Source of the DNA: Persicimonas caeni
GTDB taxonomy: Bacteria; Myxococcota_A; Bradymonadia; Bradymonadales; Bradymonadaceae
Assembly: GCF_006517175.1 (NCBI RefSeq)
Contig: NZ_CP041186.1
Location: 7,743,501-7,807,500 of the forward strand
Reading direction: 5' to 3'
Length of the DNA stretch: 64,000 nt
The position numbers were made by a program, and so were the translations under genes. Positions within the stretch are counted from its first letter, which is position 1, and each line of letters starts with the position of its first letter. Below the pieces are notes generated by a model. It did not search any database and was not told where the DNA came from. It was given only the letters and a program-made list of their open reading frames with translations. Shown here piece by piece: positions 1-8,789 of the stretch.

Positions 1-59
1 ACGCCGCAAGGAGTCTGTCAAGGGCAACGTCTGTCGAGGCGTGGGTGTTCCGAGGGGCC

Positions 60-575
60 TCAAGAAGTGAGGCGTTCGGAGATATCGGCGGCCACGGTGT
101 CGAAGCCCGGGGTCGCCCACAGGCGCGCGGTGCGCTGGGAGTCGACCCGCTCCATCTCGAGGATCAGTCCCTCGCGAGGCCACGCCTCGGGGATGCGGTC
201 GAGCCACTCGACACAGGTGATGGCGAAACCCGATTCGGCGTAGTCCCAGTAGCCGATCGACTCGAGCTCGTCGTAGGTCTCGAGCCTGTACAGGTCGACG
301 TGGACCACCGGCGGGTCGGTCTCGTACTCGTTGAGGAGTGTGTAGGTGGGGCTGGTCGCCTCGGCGTCGGGGGCCAGCGTGCGCACCAGCGACTGGACCA
401 GCGTGGTCTTGCCGGCGCCCAGGTTGCCGATCAGCCCGACAAACGCGCCGGCGTCCAGGCTCTGGGCGAGCGCCCTGCCCAGCCGACGCGTGACTTCTTC
501 GTCGCTCAGGTCGAGGACCAGAGCCGGACTTTCGGGCAGGCCGAACGCCTGCGGGTCAAATTGGGGAGCGTCCAT
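60..575 (-). CDS. tsaE: TsaE, tRNA threonylcarbamoyladenosine biosynthesis ATPase
   Basis: TsaE is the cytoplasmic P-loop ATPase that works with TsaB and TsaD to place the t6A modification on ANN-decoding tRNAs. The 171-residue product has the Walker A motif GNLGAGKT at residues 50-57, the family segment SPTYTLLNEY at about 75-84 and CVEW at 121-124. Length and motif order are typical. The ATG at 575 gives a full N-terminus. The next gene upstream ends 12 bp away (588-875), so the two may be cotranscribed. The first 59 bases of the window lie beyond its stop codon and show no gene. Confidence 0.93.
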   Translation of the reverse strand: MDAPQFDPQAFGLPESPALVLDLSDEEVTRRLGRALAQSLDAGAFVGLIGNLGAGKTTLVQSLVRTLAPDAEATSPTYTLLNEYETDPPVVHVDLYRLETYDELESIGYWDYAESGFAITCVEWLDRIPEAWPREGLILEMERVDSQRTARLWATPGFDTVAADISERLTS

Positions 576-587
576 GAGAATGGTCGA

Positions 588-875
588 CTAGCCGTGGTGG
601 AAGCCGGGACGCGCGTCGGCGGGACGCGCCTCGTAGTCATCTTGGCGCACGCCGAAGAGGCGCTCGACGTCGATGAAGTAGCGCTCCTCCTCGGTGGTCA
701 CCGACACGTAGTCGGTCGTAAAGCTGATGCGGCGCACGCGGTTGACGGGCATCAACGAGTCGCCGGCCTGCAAAAGCAGCGTGACGCGTTTGCCGGTCGG
801 GATGAGAAGATCGCCGCCTTCCTTTTCGGCGTCGAATTGCTCGACGAGAATTTCTTCGAGAACTTCTGGAGTCAT
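588..875 (-). CDS. Small conserved-type hypothetical protein
   Basis: A 95-residue soluble acidic protein that I do not recognise. The N-terminal half is acidic (EEILVEQFDAEKEGGD), followed by beta-rich sequence and a short His/Gly tail. No signal peptide, membrane segment or catalytic motif is visible. The ATG at 875 follows an AAAGGA ribosome-binding site about six bases upstream, which supports translation. It lies directly upstream of tsaE and is probably in the same transcript. Function unknown. Confidence 0.7.
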   Translation of the reverse strand: MTPEVLEEILVEQFDAEKEGGDLLIPTGKRVTLLLQAGDSLMPVNRVRRISFTTDYVSVTTEEERYFIDVERLFGVRQDDYEARPADARPGFHHG

Positions 876-899
876 TTTTTATCCTTTATAAATTTCGAG

Positions 900-2954
900 T
901 CATTGTACGCGAAGCGGGAACGTGACGCCCTTGTTGCTCACAGCGCCATGCTCCGGGAACTTCATCGAGCGGAAGCGACGCTTGAGGCACTGGCCGACCG
1001 GGCGGTTCGAGTATTTGCCCTCGCGAATCTTCACGCCACCGGTGGTACCCGACGGACGGATGAAGAACTGCACGGTCACACCCTTGAAGGATCGGTTGCT
1101 CTTGAGCTCCTGCATGATGCAGCCGCGAAGCTGGCCGAAGTTCGACATGATGATCTGGTTGATCTCGTAGTCGCTCAGGTGCTTCGAGGAGCCGGACATG
1201 CTGCCCATGTCGACCTCGGTGACCCCGCTACCGCCCCCAGAGCCGCTTCGGCGCTTGCCTCCGCGCTTTTTGGAGCGGCGCTTGATCTTGCGCGCGATTT
1301 CTTCCTCGCTTGCTTCGGGGTTGAAGATACTTGCCATCAGGTCTTTGTCCACCGCGACGGTCTGAAAGTCTTTGGGCGGCGGCAAGAACTTGTAGTCCAT
1401 CGAGGCGAAGGCCTTCTCCATCGGCAGTGGCTCGGGGTCCGGCAGATTGAGGTACCAGATCACCTGCACGACGAGGACGACGACGCCGACGGCGACGCCG
1501 ATCATGAGGCCCACGGAGGCGCCCTTCTTGACCTTTCGCTCCAGCTCGGCGCGGGCCTCGGCTTCGCGGCGGCGGCGCTCTTCACGCTTGGGGATATACT
1601 CCTCGACCTCGGCGCGGAACTCGTCCATTTCGCCCAGATCGACGCGATCTTGGGTGACGCGGTCGAGGACCTGCGTGTACTCGTCGATGTCGTCGGCGTA
1701 GAGCTGGTCGAGAACTTGCTGCTTTGTGAAGGGACCGTAGTCGAGGCCGTCCTTTTGGACGAGATAGCGCTCTTCGCCGTCGCTGTCGGCTTCGTCGTCG
1801 CCAAAGCCGGGCAAGTCGATGTCGAACAGGTCGCTGTCCTCGTCGCCCACGGCGCTGGGGCTATCGTCTTCGACGGCCGGCTCGATCGGGAGGCATCCCT
1901 CGGGAGGCGGTCCGCCCAGGGTCTCACCGGCTTCGCGAGCGGCGTCTTCGAAGGTGTCGCGGAAGACCCGCACGCTAGCGGGCCGGTTGGCCGGCGACGA
2001 ATCGATACACGAAGCGATCAGGTTGACCAGCGAAGGCGGGTATTTGCCCATGCCGTCGAGAGCCAAGTGTCGCGCGCGCTTGCGGTCGTTCGGCAGCCCA
2101 TTTTCGCTCAACAATTCAGCGGCGATCATGCCGAGGCTGAACAGATCGGCCGACGGCTTCAGGTCGGTCGGGTTCTGCGCGGCTTCCGGAGCCACGTAGA
2201 TGCTGTCGACAAAGGGGCCAGTGCCCTTTTGCTGGGCAAGATACTCTCCAGCGATGCGGTCGAAGGTCAGGTTGCCGACCTTCACCACGCCTTTGTGGCT
2301 CAGGTAGATGTTGTACGGGGTCAGCACGCCGTGGGTGGTGCGCTTGTGGACCTCTTCGAGGGCATCACAGGCGTGCGCCAAGATGGTGAAGACATCGCGC
2401 AGCGCCAGCGTATCGCCGGCTTCACGTCGCTGAGCGACCACGCGCGAGACGCTCGAGCCGCGCACGTACTCCATGGCAACGAACATCTCGTCTTTGCCCG
2501 TCTTGCCCATGCCCAAAATCTTGGTCAGATTTTGGTGGCGGATGGAGCTGGCGACCTTGATGCGCTCGCGGAGCTTTCCAAAGGCCTCATCCCCCGGATA
2601 GGGCATCGACAAGACCTTGATGACGACCTGGCTGTCCTTGCCCTTTTCGTCACACAGGTAACTGATGGCGCCATCGGAGCTTCCCAAGTAGCGCTGGACG
2701 ACGAACGCGCCGCCGACGGTGTCGCCGGTGCGAAGCGTGGTCGGCTCGGCCGGCGCCTCGGTGGCGTTGCGCACGCCCGGCGCGCGTTTGCTCATCGCTG
2801 GGCTCGGCGGTGGACCGGGAGGGCCCGACGGGGGCCCTGACGGCGGCCCCCCCTGAGGACCGGCGGGCCGCTTGGATGGCGGGCCCGCAGCCTTTGACTG
2901 CGTGGGCTTGGGGACGACCGGCTGGTCAGCGCCTTTATTGTTCGAGTCACTCAT
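900..2954 (-). CDS. Pseudokinase with GYF_2 domain, transmembrane helix and AgmX/PglI-type C-terminal domain
   Basis: 684 residues. A Pro/Gly-rich disordered head (1-75) is followed by a Ser/Thr-kinase-like fold (about 78-345), an acidic linker, a GYF_2-like domain (about 396-445, containing DYGPFT), a basic coiled segment, one transmembrane helix (about 480-501) and a C-terminal domain (about 594-684) of the AgmX/PglI or TonB-like type. The VIK lysine (K113) is present. The HRD motif reads HGVLTPYN (208-215), so the catalytic Asp is Val, and the DFG position reads VGNL (226-229). It is therefore very probably a catalytically dead kinase. The topology suggests a cytoplasmic sensor linked through the inner membrane to an envelope domain. 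Neighbours are a lipoprotein and a pseudo-receiver protein, so an envelope-linked signalling or gliding-type role is a guess. Confidence 0.8.
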   Translation of the reverse strand: MSDSNNKGADQPVVPKPTQSKAAGPPSKRPAGPQGGPPSGPPSGPPGPPPSPAMSKRAPGVRNATEAPAEPTTLRTGDTVGGAFVVQRYLGSSDGAISYLCDEKGKDSQVVIKVLSMPYPGDEAFGKLRERIKVASSIRHQNLTKILGMGKTGKDEMFVAMEYVRGSSVSRVVAQRREAGDTLALRDVFTILAHACDALEEVHKRTTHGVLTPYNIYLSHKGVVKVGNLTFDRIAGEYLAQQKGTGPFVDSIYVAPEAAQNPTDLKPSADLFSLGMIAAELLSENGLPNDRKRARHLALDGMGKYPPSLVNLIASCIDSSPANRPASVRVFRDTFEDAAREAGETLGGPPPEGCLPIEPAVEDDSPSAVGDEDSDLFDIDLPGFGDDEADSDGEERYLVQKDGLDYGPFTKQQVLDQLYADDIDEYTQVLDRVTQDRVDLGEMDEFRAEVEEYIPKREERRRREAEARAELERKVKKGASVGLMIGVAVGVVVLVVQVIWYLNLPDPEPLPMEKAFASMDYKFLPPPKDFQTVAVDKDLMASIFNPEASEEEIARKIKRRSKKRGGKRRSGSGGGSGVTEVDMGSMSGSSKHLSDYEINQIIMSNFGQLRGCIMQELKSNRSFKGVTVQFFIRPSGTTGGVKIREGKYSNRPVGQCLKRRFRSMKFPEHGAVSNKGVTFPLRVQ

Positions 2955-2968
2955 GAGCTCTTCAGGTC

Positions 2969-3610
2969 CTACTGCTGCTCGCCTTGTTGCCGCCCAGCAT
3001 CTTGCTGCTGGTCGTGCTGCTGCTGGTCGTGCAGGCTGCCGCCGTCTGCGTCTGTCTCTTCGTCAGCCGAGGGCTGCTCCGGCTTATCCGCCGCTTGCCC
3101 TTCCGGCTTTGGCTCTTGTGCATCTTTCGGAGCCGGCTCCGATGCCTTTTGCTCGAGCGGCAGGTCGACATACCAGCGGTCGCCGCCCCAGATCATAGTC
3201 GCCTCACCTTCGCGGCCGTCGTGATAAACAAGCTCGAGGGTCACTTTTTGACCCTTGTCAGGCTTGGTCTCGAGCGGCTCTGCCAGATCGATATCCTTGA
3301 TGTCGTACGGGTTATCGACCCGCCCGACCACCAGCATGTCGGCCTTGGCGGGCATGTCCTGCGCGTCGAGTTTGCCCTCGAGTTCATCGAGCGGCTTCGT
3401 CAGCACCTGACGGTCTTCCGGCGTGATCGTCTCGAAGGCAGTTTCGTATTCTCCGCGGTACCAATCCATCAAGAAATTCTCGAAGGAGGCGGCCGGGCCG
3501 GGCTCGTCCCAGGTGCTCTCTTTCTCGCACCCGGAGCCCGCAACGCTCACCGCGAGGGCGAGCATCATCGCGAGGACAACAAACTCGTCTGGAAAAATGC
3601 GTCTAAGCAC
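2969..3610 (-). CDS. Lipoprotein of unknown function
   Basis: 213 residues with a signal peptide ending in a lipobox (AGSGC, Cys at about 28), so probably lipid-anchored. The body (about 40-140) resembles the small NTF2-like or DUF4878-like folds found in secreted stress lipoproteins, with segments such as FLMDWYRGEYE and WYVDLPL. The C-terminus is a disordered Glu/Pro/Gln-rich tail with repeated DQQQ. Translation most likely starts at GTG 3610, because no ATG gives the signal peptide. It ends 14 bp before the pseudokinase gene, so the two are probably cotranscribed. The NTF2-like assignment is tentative. Confidence 0.72.
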   Translation of the reverse strand: MLRRIFPDEFVVLAMMLALAVSVAGSGCEKESTWDEPGPAASFENFLMDWYRGEYETAFETITPEDRQVLTKPLDELEGKLDAQDMPAKADMLVVGRVDNPYDIKDIDLAEPLETKPDKGQKVTLELVYHDGREGEATMIWGGDRWYVDLPLEQKASEPAPKDAQEPKPEGQAADKPEQPSADEETDADGGSLHDQQQHDQQQDAGRQQGEQQ

Positions 3611-3679
3611 TTTGTAAGCCTACCCTTGCGTGAATAAGATCGTCAAGATAGCAGCCGGTGCGGCCGAGCGCAGCTACGC

Positions 3680-5326
3680 TCACAATTCTTCATCCGGATC
3701 GGGCACTTCCACCGTCTGGGGCAACTGCTCATCGATCTCGAGTCCCTCGGGCACGAAAGTCTCGTCGAGAGCATCGGCGAACTCCGACGCGCCGCCAAGT
3801 AGCGCATCGTCGAGCAACGCGTCGACGTTGGCCGAGATTCCGTCGACGGGCCACGCGTGGCCACTTCCCTTATCGACGTCCATAAACGCGAACCGGCCGC
3901 CGCGGGCTTCGCTGAGCCCACGAATCAAGCGTACGGCACGCTCACGCCGCGCGTGTGCGAGGTCGTCCACCCCGACGAGCTGATCCTCGCGAAGTTGCAT
4001 GAGAATCGGCGCGCCCAGCTCGTCGTTCAACGACTGCGCGAGCCGCTCATAAACCTCGTGGGCAATGCGGCCCTGCTCGAGCAAAATCTCGAGAAGAAGC
4101 GCGTCGTCGTCGCCCGACAGATTCTCGATGTCATCGAGTACCCCTCCATTGAGGTAAAGCACGTAGTCGTCGTCGCCAACGGAAAGTTCGAGTCGGCCTC
4201 TCAACTGACGGTCGCGTACCGTATTCAAGAGTGCCTCCAGATCGAGCGAGCTCAGGTCACCGCTGAAGCCCCGGCTGCCAGGAATTCGCTCGACTTCGGC
4301 GGCGGCTGCGCTCAGCCCGTCGGTGAAGATCGCGCGCAGGACTCGTCGCATATGGTCGGCCCGATCTCGCGGGCGAGCGGCCAGGCCGATGCGGCCCCAC
4401 GAATTCGCCAGCAACTTGGCGACGCTCTCGATTTGTCGCTCGAGCTGCGGCGGAAGTTGAGCCACCGAGCCGTGCGAGGAGGGAGCGTCGTCGACCGGCG
4501 GCTCGGGAAACGGGCCCTCCTCGGAGACCTCGTCGAGCACACTGTCGGGCGCCATCACCGCGGGCGCGTCGGGCATCGTTTGGCTCAACGTGGGGCTTCG
4601 AAGCTGCTCGGGCGCCTCGACGATCGGCTCTTCCCAATCGAACTCGTCTTCAGCAACACTCGCCCGCTCCACTTCGCCGATAAACGACCCTCCGGCCGCC
4701 AACTCTTCGTGGACGTCTTCCAGGTCCTCGACGTCGAGCACAATGCTGCTGGAGGTGTCGATCTCGAGAAACTCGGCGCCCTCCTCTGCGTTCAGGTCGT
4801 GGGTGTCCATGAGCGCAGCGTCGAACTCGTCTTGGTCGTCCTGTCCCTCGGATTTCGGAGGAGCGCTCAAGGCTCCTTTTTCGAGGCCGAGCTCCTCTTC
4901 GAGCTTTTCGGCGTCTTCGAGGGTCAACCGCTGCGTCTCCGGGGTCGAATCTTCGTGCAGCCCCGGATACGCGGAGTCCAAGCCGGAAGCTGGGGCGGCT
5001 TCGTTGAGCCCGAGCAGATTGCGACACTGGGCGATGAAGCTGCTCGGCGAGAACGGCCGCTCGAGCCAATTGTCCTGCGCGTGCGACTCTCGTGACGGGC
5101 GCAACCCGCATACGAGCACCGGACGGTCCTCGGCGGTGTAGCTCGTCTGCAGCAGTTCGACCTCCTCGAGGCCGCTGTCGACGTCGACGATCAACAAATC
5201 GGCGAGCTCTTCATCGGCCTCCCCCATGACTTCAAAGCCCGATTCTTCGAGGGCTTCGGCCATCAAACGCCGGACGGTGGCGTTGCCCTCCCTCAGCTGG
5301 ATTCGATGCGCTGTCGTCTCACTCAT
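3680..5326 (-). CDS. Degenerate receiver plus DUF4388 (PATAN-like) protein
   Basis: 548 residues. The N-terminal 110 residues look like a response-regulator receiver: a conserved Asp lies in LLIVDVDSG and the usual KPF motif is LERPF. The acidic pair that binds Mg is replaced (IQLREGN), so phosphorylation is doubtful. A long acidic low-complexity linker (about 115-320) leads to a DUF4388-like domain (about 365-500), marked by RGRLELSVGDDDYVLYLNGG. DUF4388 proteins are common in Myxococcota and are linked to gliding and two-component output. It is followed by a terminator-flanked HEAT lipoprotein gene upstream. The ATG at 5326 has GGAGAG upstream. Confidence 0.75.
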   Translation of the reverse strand: MSETTAHRIQLREGNATVRRLMAEALEESGFEVMGEADEELADLLIVDVDSGLEEVELLQTSYTAEDRPVLVCGLRPSRESHAQDNWLERPFSPSSFIAQCRNLLGLNEAAPASGLDSAYPGLHEDSTPETQRLTLEDAEKLEEELGLEKGALSAPPKSEGQDDQDEFDAALMDTHDLNAEEGAEFLEIDTSSSIVLDVEDLEDVHEELAAGGSFIGEVERASVAEDEFDWEEPIVEAPEQLRSPTLSQTMPDAPAVMAPDSVLDEVSEEGPFPEPPVDDAPSSHGSVAQLPPQLERQIESVAKLLANSWGRIGLAARPRDRADHMRRVLRAIFTDGLSAAAAEVERIPGSRGFSGDLSSLDLEALLNTVRDRQLRGRLELSVGDDDYVLYLNGGVLDDIENLSGDDDALLLEILLEQGRIAHEVYERLAQSLNDELGAPILMQLREDQLVGVDDLAHARRERAVRLIRGLSEARGGRFAFMDVDKGSGHAWPVDGISANVDALLDDALLGGASEFADALDETFVPEGLEIDEQLPQTVEVPDPDEEL

Positions 5327-5345
5327 CGGTGCACTCTCCGAACAA

Positions 5346-5383
5346 AGAAACGGCCGACACGTACACTCGTGCCGGCCGTTTCT
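5346..5383 (-). terminator. Intrinsic terminator of the HEAT lipoprotein gene
   Basis: An 11-bp inverted repeat, AGAAACGGCCG / CGGCCGTTTCT, with a 16-nt loop, followed on the minus strand by a T-rich run (TTTCTTTGTT). It sits between the stop of the HEAT-repeat gene and the start of the next minus-strand gene. Confidence 0.75.
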
Positions 5384-5409
5384 ACTGTGTCACAATCGCG
5401 GCGATTAGG

Positions 5410-7164
5410 CTACTTCTGAGCCACGGCAGCCACGTTGTTCTCAAGCCACGCTCGCAGAAGCTTCATGCGGTAGTGGTCGAGCTTGTAAGCTCCGCCCTTG
5501 TCCTTCTCGTCTTCGAGAAGTTTGTCGATGGTGTCGACCATACTCTTGGTCGGCACGCGGTAGGCGGCGAAGGTGAGCACTTCACGCACTTCGAGGTTGT
5601 CGTGGGCCAGATTCTTGGCGACGACCGGGCCTGCTGCCTGTGGCGGCAGACGGCTCAGCTCGTAGGCGGCCTTCTTGGCGACGACTTTGTCCTTGCTGGC
5701 GAGCAGCTTACCGAAGCAGTCGGCCTGGTCGGCGGGCTTGCCCTTGGCCAAGCACTTGCCGCCCTCCTTGATGGCCGGGATGAAGCTCTCGTACTTCTTC
5801 TTGAGCTCCTTCTCCTTGGTGTTCTTGATCAGCGCCACGAGCCCGTCGAGGCCGTCGGCGTCGGTCAGGTAGGCGTAGGCCTGTGCCATCATCCAATTGA
5901 ACTGGTAACGGTCCGTGATCGGCATCTCGCGCGGGGTGCCCTGCACCTGAACGGCGAGCTTCTCGAGGTCGGTGATCACGCCCTTTTCGGCCATCTCGAG
6001 CAGCGCGTCGGTGCCCGCGCGGTCACCCAGGCGGACCAGCGAGAACGCGGCGTCCTGGCGCAGCTGCAGCTCGACCTGGTAGTCGGTGATCTCGTCCCAC
6101 TCTTCTTCGATCTTCTCCTTCTTGACGATGCCGGCGAGCACCTCGGTGGCTTTCTTGTCGCCGATATCGCCCAGGCCGTTGATGATCTCGCTGGTGGCCT
6201 GCGCCTCGGTCACGCGCCACTGGATGGCGTGCTGACCGGAGAGCTGCTCGGGGGCTTCCTTGGTCGAGTTGAGGTCGGCCAAAAACGGCTCGACGGCCTT
6301 GGAGGTCTTCAGCCCGCCCAAACGCACCGCGGCGACCGCCTTGGTGCGGTTGGCCGGGAACGAGAAGTTCGGCGGCTTGTTGTACTTGAGGAGCAGGTCT
6401 TGGACCTCCTTGTTCTCCCCTTTGAAGGTCTGAATCAGCAGCGGGACAGCCGGGCTGCCCAGCTGTTGGACGGCCAAGCCGCACTCTTTGGAGACGTTCT
6501 GGCCCTTCATGTTGCCCAAGAACAGGCCCTTGACGAGCGCTTGCTTGGCCGGCTCGTCGATGGACTGCGGGGTCTTCTGGGCGATCTCACCCATGACCTC
6601 GCAGCTGTAGGCGTGCAGCGCGATCGGGTAGTTGTCGACGTCGAGGTTGAGCGTCTCGGTCAACAGGCCGACCATCTGCGGGTCGGGCATGTGCGCGAAC
6701 GCCTGCAGAAGTCCCTGCTTGAGCTCGTTGTCGTCGCTCGACTTGTAGAGCGCGATCATGTCCGGGATCGCCTCTTTGACACCGGCTTCGCCGAGCGCCG
6801 AAGCGGCAGCCGACGCGTAGCCGGTTGCGTTCTCCTGCACCTCTTTCATGTAGGCGTCTTTGGCCTCGGGCACACGAAGCTGCACGAGGATCTGCATGGC
6901 GTCCTTCTGGTTCTGGCCACCGTCGAGGTAGACCTTAGCCAGCGCGGGAGCGACCTTCTTCTTGGCCTCCTCGTCGAGCTCGCCGAGCTTCTGCAGCGCC
7001 AGCGTGCGTCCGGTCGGATCGTCCTCCATCAGGCGCTTGCTGATGTAGTCGGGGTTCTCCCAATCGGGCTGCTCACAGGCGGTGAGCGCCGGCACGAGGC
7101 ATAGGGCGACCAGCGCGGCGGCGAGTTTGCGCCCGGCGGTCGTTTTCAATAGTGCGAGGTTCAT
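5410..7164 (-). CDS. HEAT-repeat lipoprotein
   Basis: 584 residues. A signal peptide ends in a lipobox (ALTAC, Cys about 29). The rest is alpha-helical, with repeated pairs of helices of HEAT/PBS-lyase type, for example segments around GRTLALQKLGELDEEAKKKV and ASAAASALGEAGVKEAIPDM. HEAT lipoproteins of this kind are presumed protein-binding scaffolds in the periplasm or outer membrane. The ATG at 7164 is preceded by a strong AGGAGGAG ribosome-binding site. It is followed by its own terminator, so it is probably monocistronic. No enzyme motif is visible. Confidence 0.8.
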   Translation of the reverse strand: MNLALLKTTAGRKLAAALVALCLVPALTACEQPDWENPDYISKRLMEDDPTGRTLALQKLGELDEEAKKKVAPALAKVYLDGGQNQKDAMQILVQLRVPEAKDAYMKEVQENATGYASAAASALGEAGVKEAIPDMIALYKSSDDNELKQGLLQAFAHMPDPQMVGLLTETLNLDVDNYPIALHAYSCEVMGEIAQKTPQSIDEPAKQALVKGLFLGNMKGQNVSKECGLAVQQLGSPAVPLLIQTFKGENKEVQDLLLKYNKPPNFSFPANRTKAVAAVRLGGLKTSKAVEPFLADLNSTKEAPEQLSGQHAIQWRVTEAQATSEIINGLGDIGDKKATEVLAGIVKKEKIEEEWDEITDYQVELQLRQDAAFSLVRLGDRAGTDALLEMAEKGVITDLEKLAVQVQGTPREMPITDRYQFNWMMAQAYAYLTDADGLDGLVALIKNTKEKELKKKYESFIPAIKEGGKCLAKGKPADQADCFGKLLASKDKVVAKKAAYELSRLPPQAAGPVVAKNLAHDNLEVREVLTFAAYRVPTKSMVDTIDKLLEDEKDKGGAYKLDHYRMKLLRAWLENNVAAVAQK

Positions 7165-7321
7165 CGACTCCTCCTTCTTCGGAATCCGTATGGAAGCGCG
7201 CCGGCGCCCCGGGAGTCGGGGGGCCGGTGCGGTACTTCATGCTGGTAATCAACAACTTTCAACGAGTTGCTGCATTGTTCGGCGAAGCGCTGCCGAGGTC
7301 AAGGGGCGCTTGTGCGTCCTC

Positions 7322-7882
7322 TTACTCGTCGTCAGCTTGGTCCTCTTCCTCGATCTGGGGCACGTAGCCGATATACGGCAGGTTGCGATACAACTCGGCG
7401 TAGTCGAGCCCGTAGCCGATGACGAACTTGTCGGGGATCTCGAAGCCGGTGTACTCGATGGGCACCTCGACCTTTCGGCCGGCCGGCTTGTCGAGCAGCG
7501 TGACCACCGACAGCGACTTCGGATGACGCGTCTGCAGGTTCTCGAGCAGGTACTTCATCGTCAGGCCGGTGTCGACGATGTCCTCGACGATCAACACGTT
7601 CTTGCCTTCGATGGGATCGGAGAGGTCCTGAGTCATGCGCACCACGCCGCTCGACTTGGTGCTGTCGCCGTAGCTGGACAGCCCCAGAAAGTCGACCGAC
7701 AGGTCCAGGTCGATGTAGCGGACCAGGTCGGTCACGAACATGAAGCAGCCCTTGAGCACACCGATGATGTGGACTTGCTCGCCTTCGAAGTCGGCGGTGA
7801 TTTGCTCGGCGAGTTCACGGTTGCGCTTGTCGAGTTCCTCGGCGCTGATGAGGACTTCGATGTCGTCTAGCAGATTGTCGAT
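7322..7882 (-). CDS. hpt: Hypoxanthine phosphoribosyltransferase
   Basis: Purine salvage: joins hypoxanthine or guanine to PRPP. The PRPP-binding motif is VLIVEDIVDTG, followed by GLTMKYLL. The C-terminal YGLDY and a Glu/Asp tail are also typical. Family members begin about 40 residues before the first canonical start codon (GTG 7759). The upstream in-frame sequence clearly encodes that missing part (IEVLISAEEL, ELAEQITADF). Between the in-frame stop TAA (7897-7895) and GTG 7759 there is no ATG, GTG or TTG. The best-placed start is ATC at 7882, six bases after GAGAGG. CTG at 7873 is an alternative. Length from ATC is 186 residues, normal for Hpt. Identity is secure; the start codon is odd. 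Confidence 0.88.
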   Translation of the reverse strand: MDNLLDDIEVLISAEELDKRNRELAEQITADFEGEQVHIIGVLKGCFMFVTDLVRYIDLDLSVDFLGLSSYGDSTKSSGVVRMTQDLSDPIEGKNVLIVEDIVDTGLTMKYLLENLQTRHPKSLSVVTLLDKPAGRKVEVPIEYTGFEIPDKFVIGYGLDYAELYRNLPYIGYVPQIEEEDQADDE

Positions 7883-7970
7883 GGCGTACCTCTCTTAGTT
7901 AACGTCTCCAATAAACCCGCCACCCACAGCGGCTCGAGAAAGCCTCGAGCCCTCCGCGAGCAACTCTGGG

Positions 7971-8789
7971 CTAAATCCACGCGTTATTCATCAATTCGCC
8001 GAAGCCGCCGCCGCCAGGCACGATATAGTGCTTGTCGGTCAACCCGCTCTCCTCGTCCCAGCGCTCGCCGGGCACCGTGTCGAGCACCTCGTCGGGGCTC
8101 ATACCCCGGTCGAGCCGGCAGGCGTACATGATCACGTCGGGGTGGTCATTCTTGAGGCGCCGGACGAACTCGGGGGTAAAGATCAGGTTCAGCGTAATCA
8201 GACGCAGCGGCTCGCCGCCGAAGGTCTCCTTGTAGTAGCTGATCGCCGTCGACAGCGACGAGCCGGTCGCGCCCATCGGATCGGGGAACAGCACAATGCG
8301 CCCGTCGACCGGCCCGCCGATCTTTTCGCCCGAGACCTTGGCGCCGACCACTTCGTCTTGCGGGTTGGTCACCCGGCTCATGATCAGGTGGTCTTGGCGG
8401 ACGCGGACGGGGTTCATCAGCTCGTTGAGGTAGGTGTAGCAGACCTGCGAGGGCAAGATGCCGGCGCGAGCGATATCGACGGTGACCACCTCGGTCTCGT
8501 CGTCGATGAGCTCGCCGCGAAAGACCCCGCGGCGGGTATGCTCCTTCATGCGGCTGTGAACGGTCGCCTTTTTTCGGGGGAACTCGGTGTTGATGACCGA
8601 GATGAGCAGGCGCTGGTACAGAATCTCGATGAGCCGGTTGAACTGCGGCTGGCCCACATCCGGCGAGCACAGCTTGGCGAGCTGCGACAGCGCAAACGGA
8701 TCGTTCAGGATATGAACGTTGTCGCCGTAGCGGTGCTCGATCTCGTTGAGGTTGTACGACAGATTCGAGTATTGAGAATCCACGGTCAT
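7971..8789 (-). CDS. upp: Uracil phosphoribosyltransferase family protein
   Basis: 272 residues, longer than the usual 208 because of an N-terminal extension of about 50. The PRPP loop reads FPDPMGATGSS and the C-terminus YIVPGGGGFGELMNNAW, equivalent to the uracil-binding end of UPRTases (YIVPGLGDAGDR). The role would be making UMP from uracil and PRPP. The uracil-binding Asp of canonical enzymes appears replaced within GGGGFGE, so substrate choice may differ; this is an inference from memory of the family. It overlaps tdk by 4 bp (ATGA), which indicates translational coupling in a nucleotide-salvage operon with tdk. Confidence 0.82.
   Translation of the reverse strand: MTVDSQYSNLSYNLNEIEHRYGDNVHILNDPFALSQLAKLCSPDVGQPQFNRLIEILYQRLLISVINTEFPRKKATVHSRMKEHTRRGVFRGELIDDETEVVTVDIARAGILPSQVCYTYLNELMNPVRVRQDHLIMSRVTNPQDEVVGAKVSGEKIGGPVDGRIVLFPDPMGATGSSLSTAISYYKETFGGEPLRLITLNLIFTPEFVRRLKNDHPDVIMYACRLDRGMSPDEVLDTVPGERWDEESGLTDKHYIVPGGGGFGELMNNAWI

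Noticed and set aside
45..2840. 931-codon open frame on the plus strand opposite tsaE and the pseudokinase gene
   Set aside because: Pure antisense frame of a high-GC region; composition is Arg/Ala/Leu/Val/His-rich with no family motif, whereas the minus-strand genes have clear domains.
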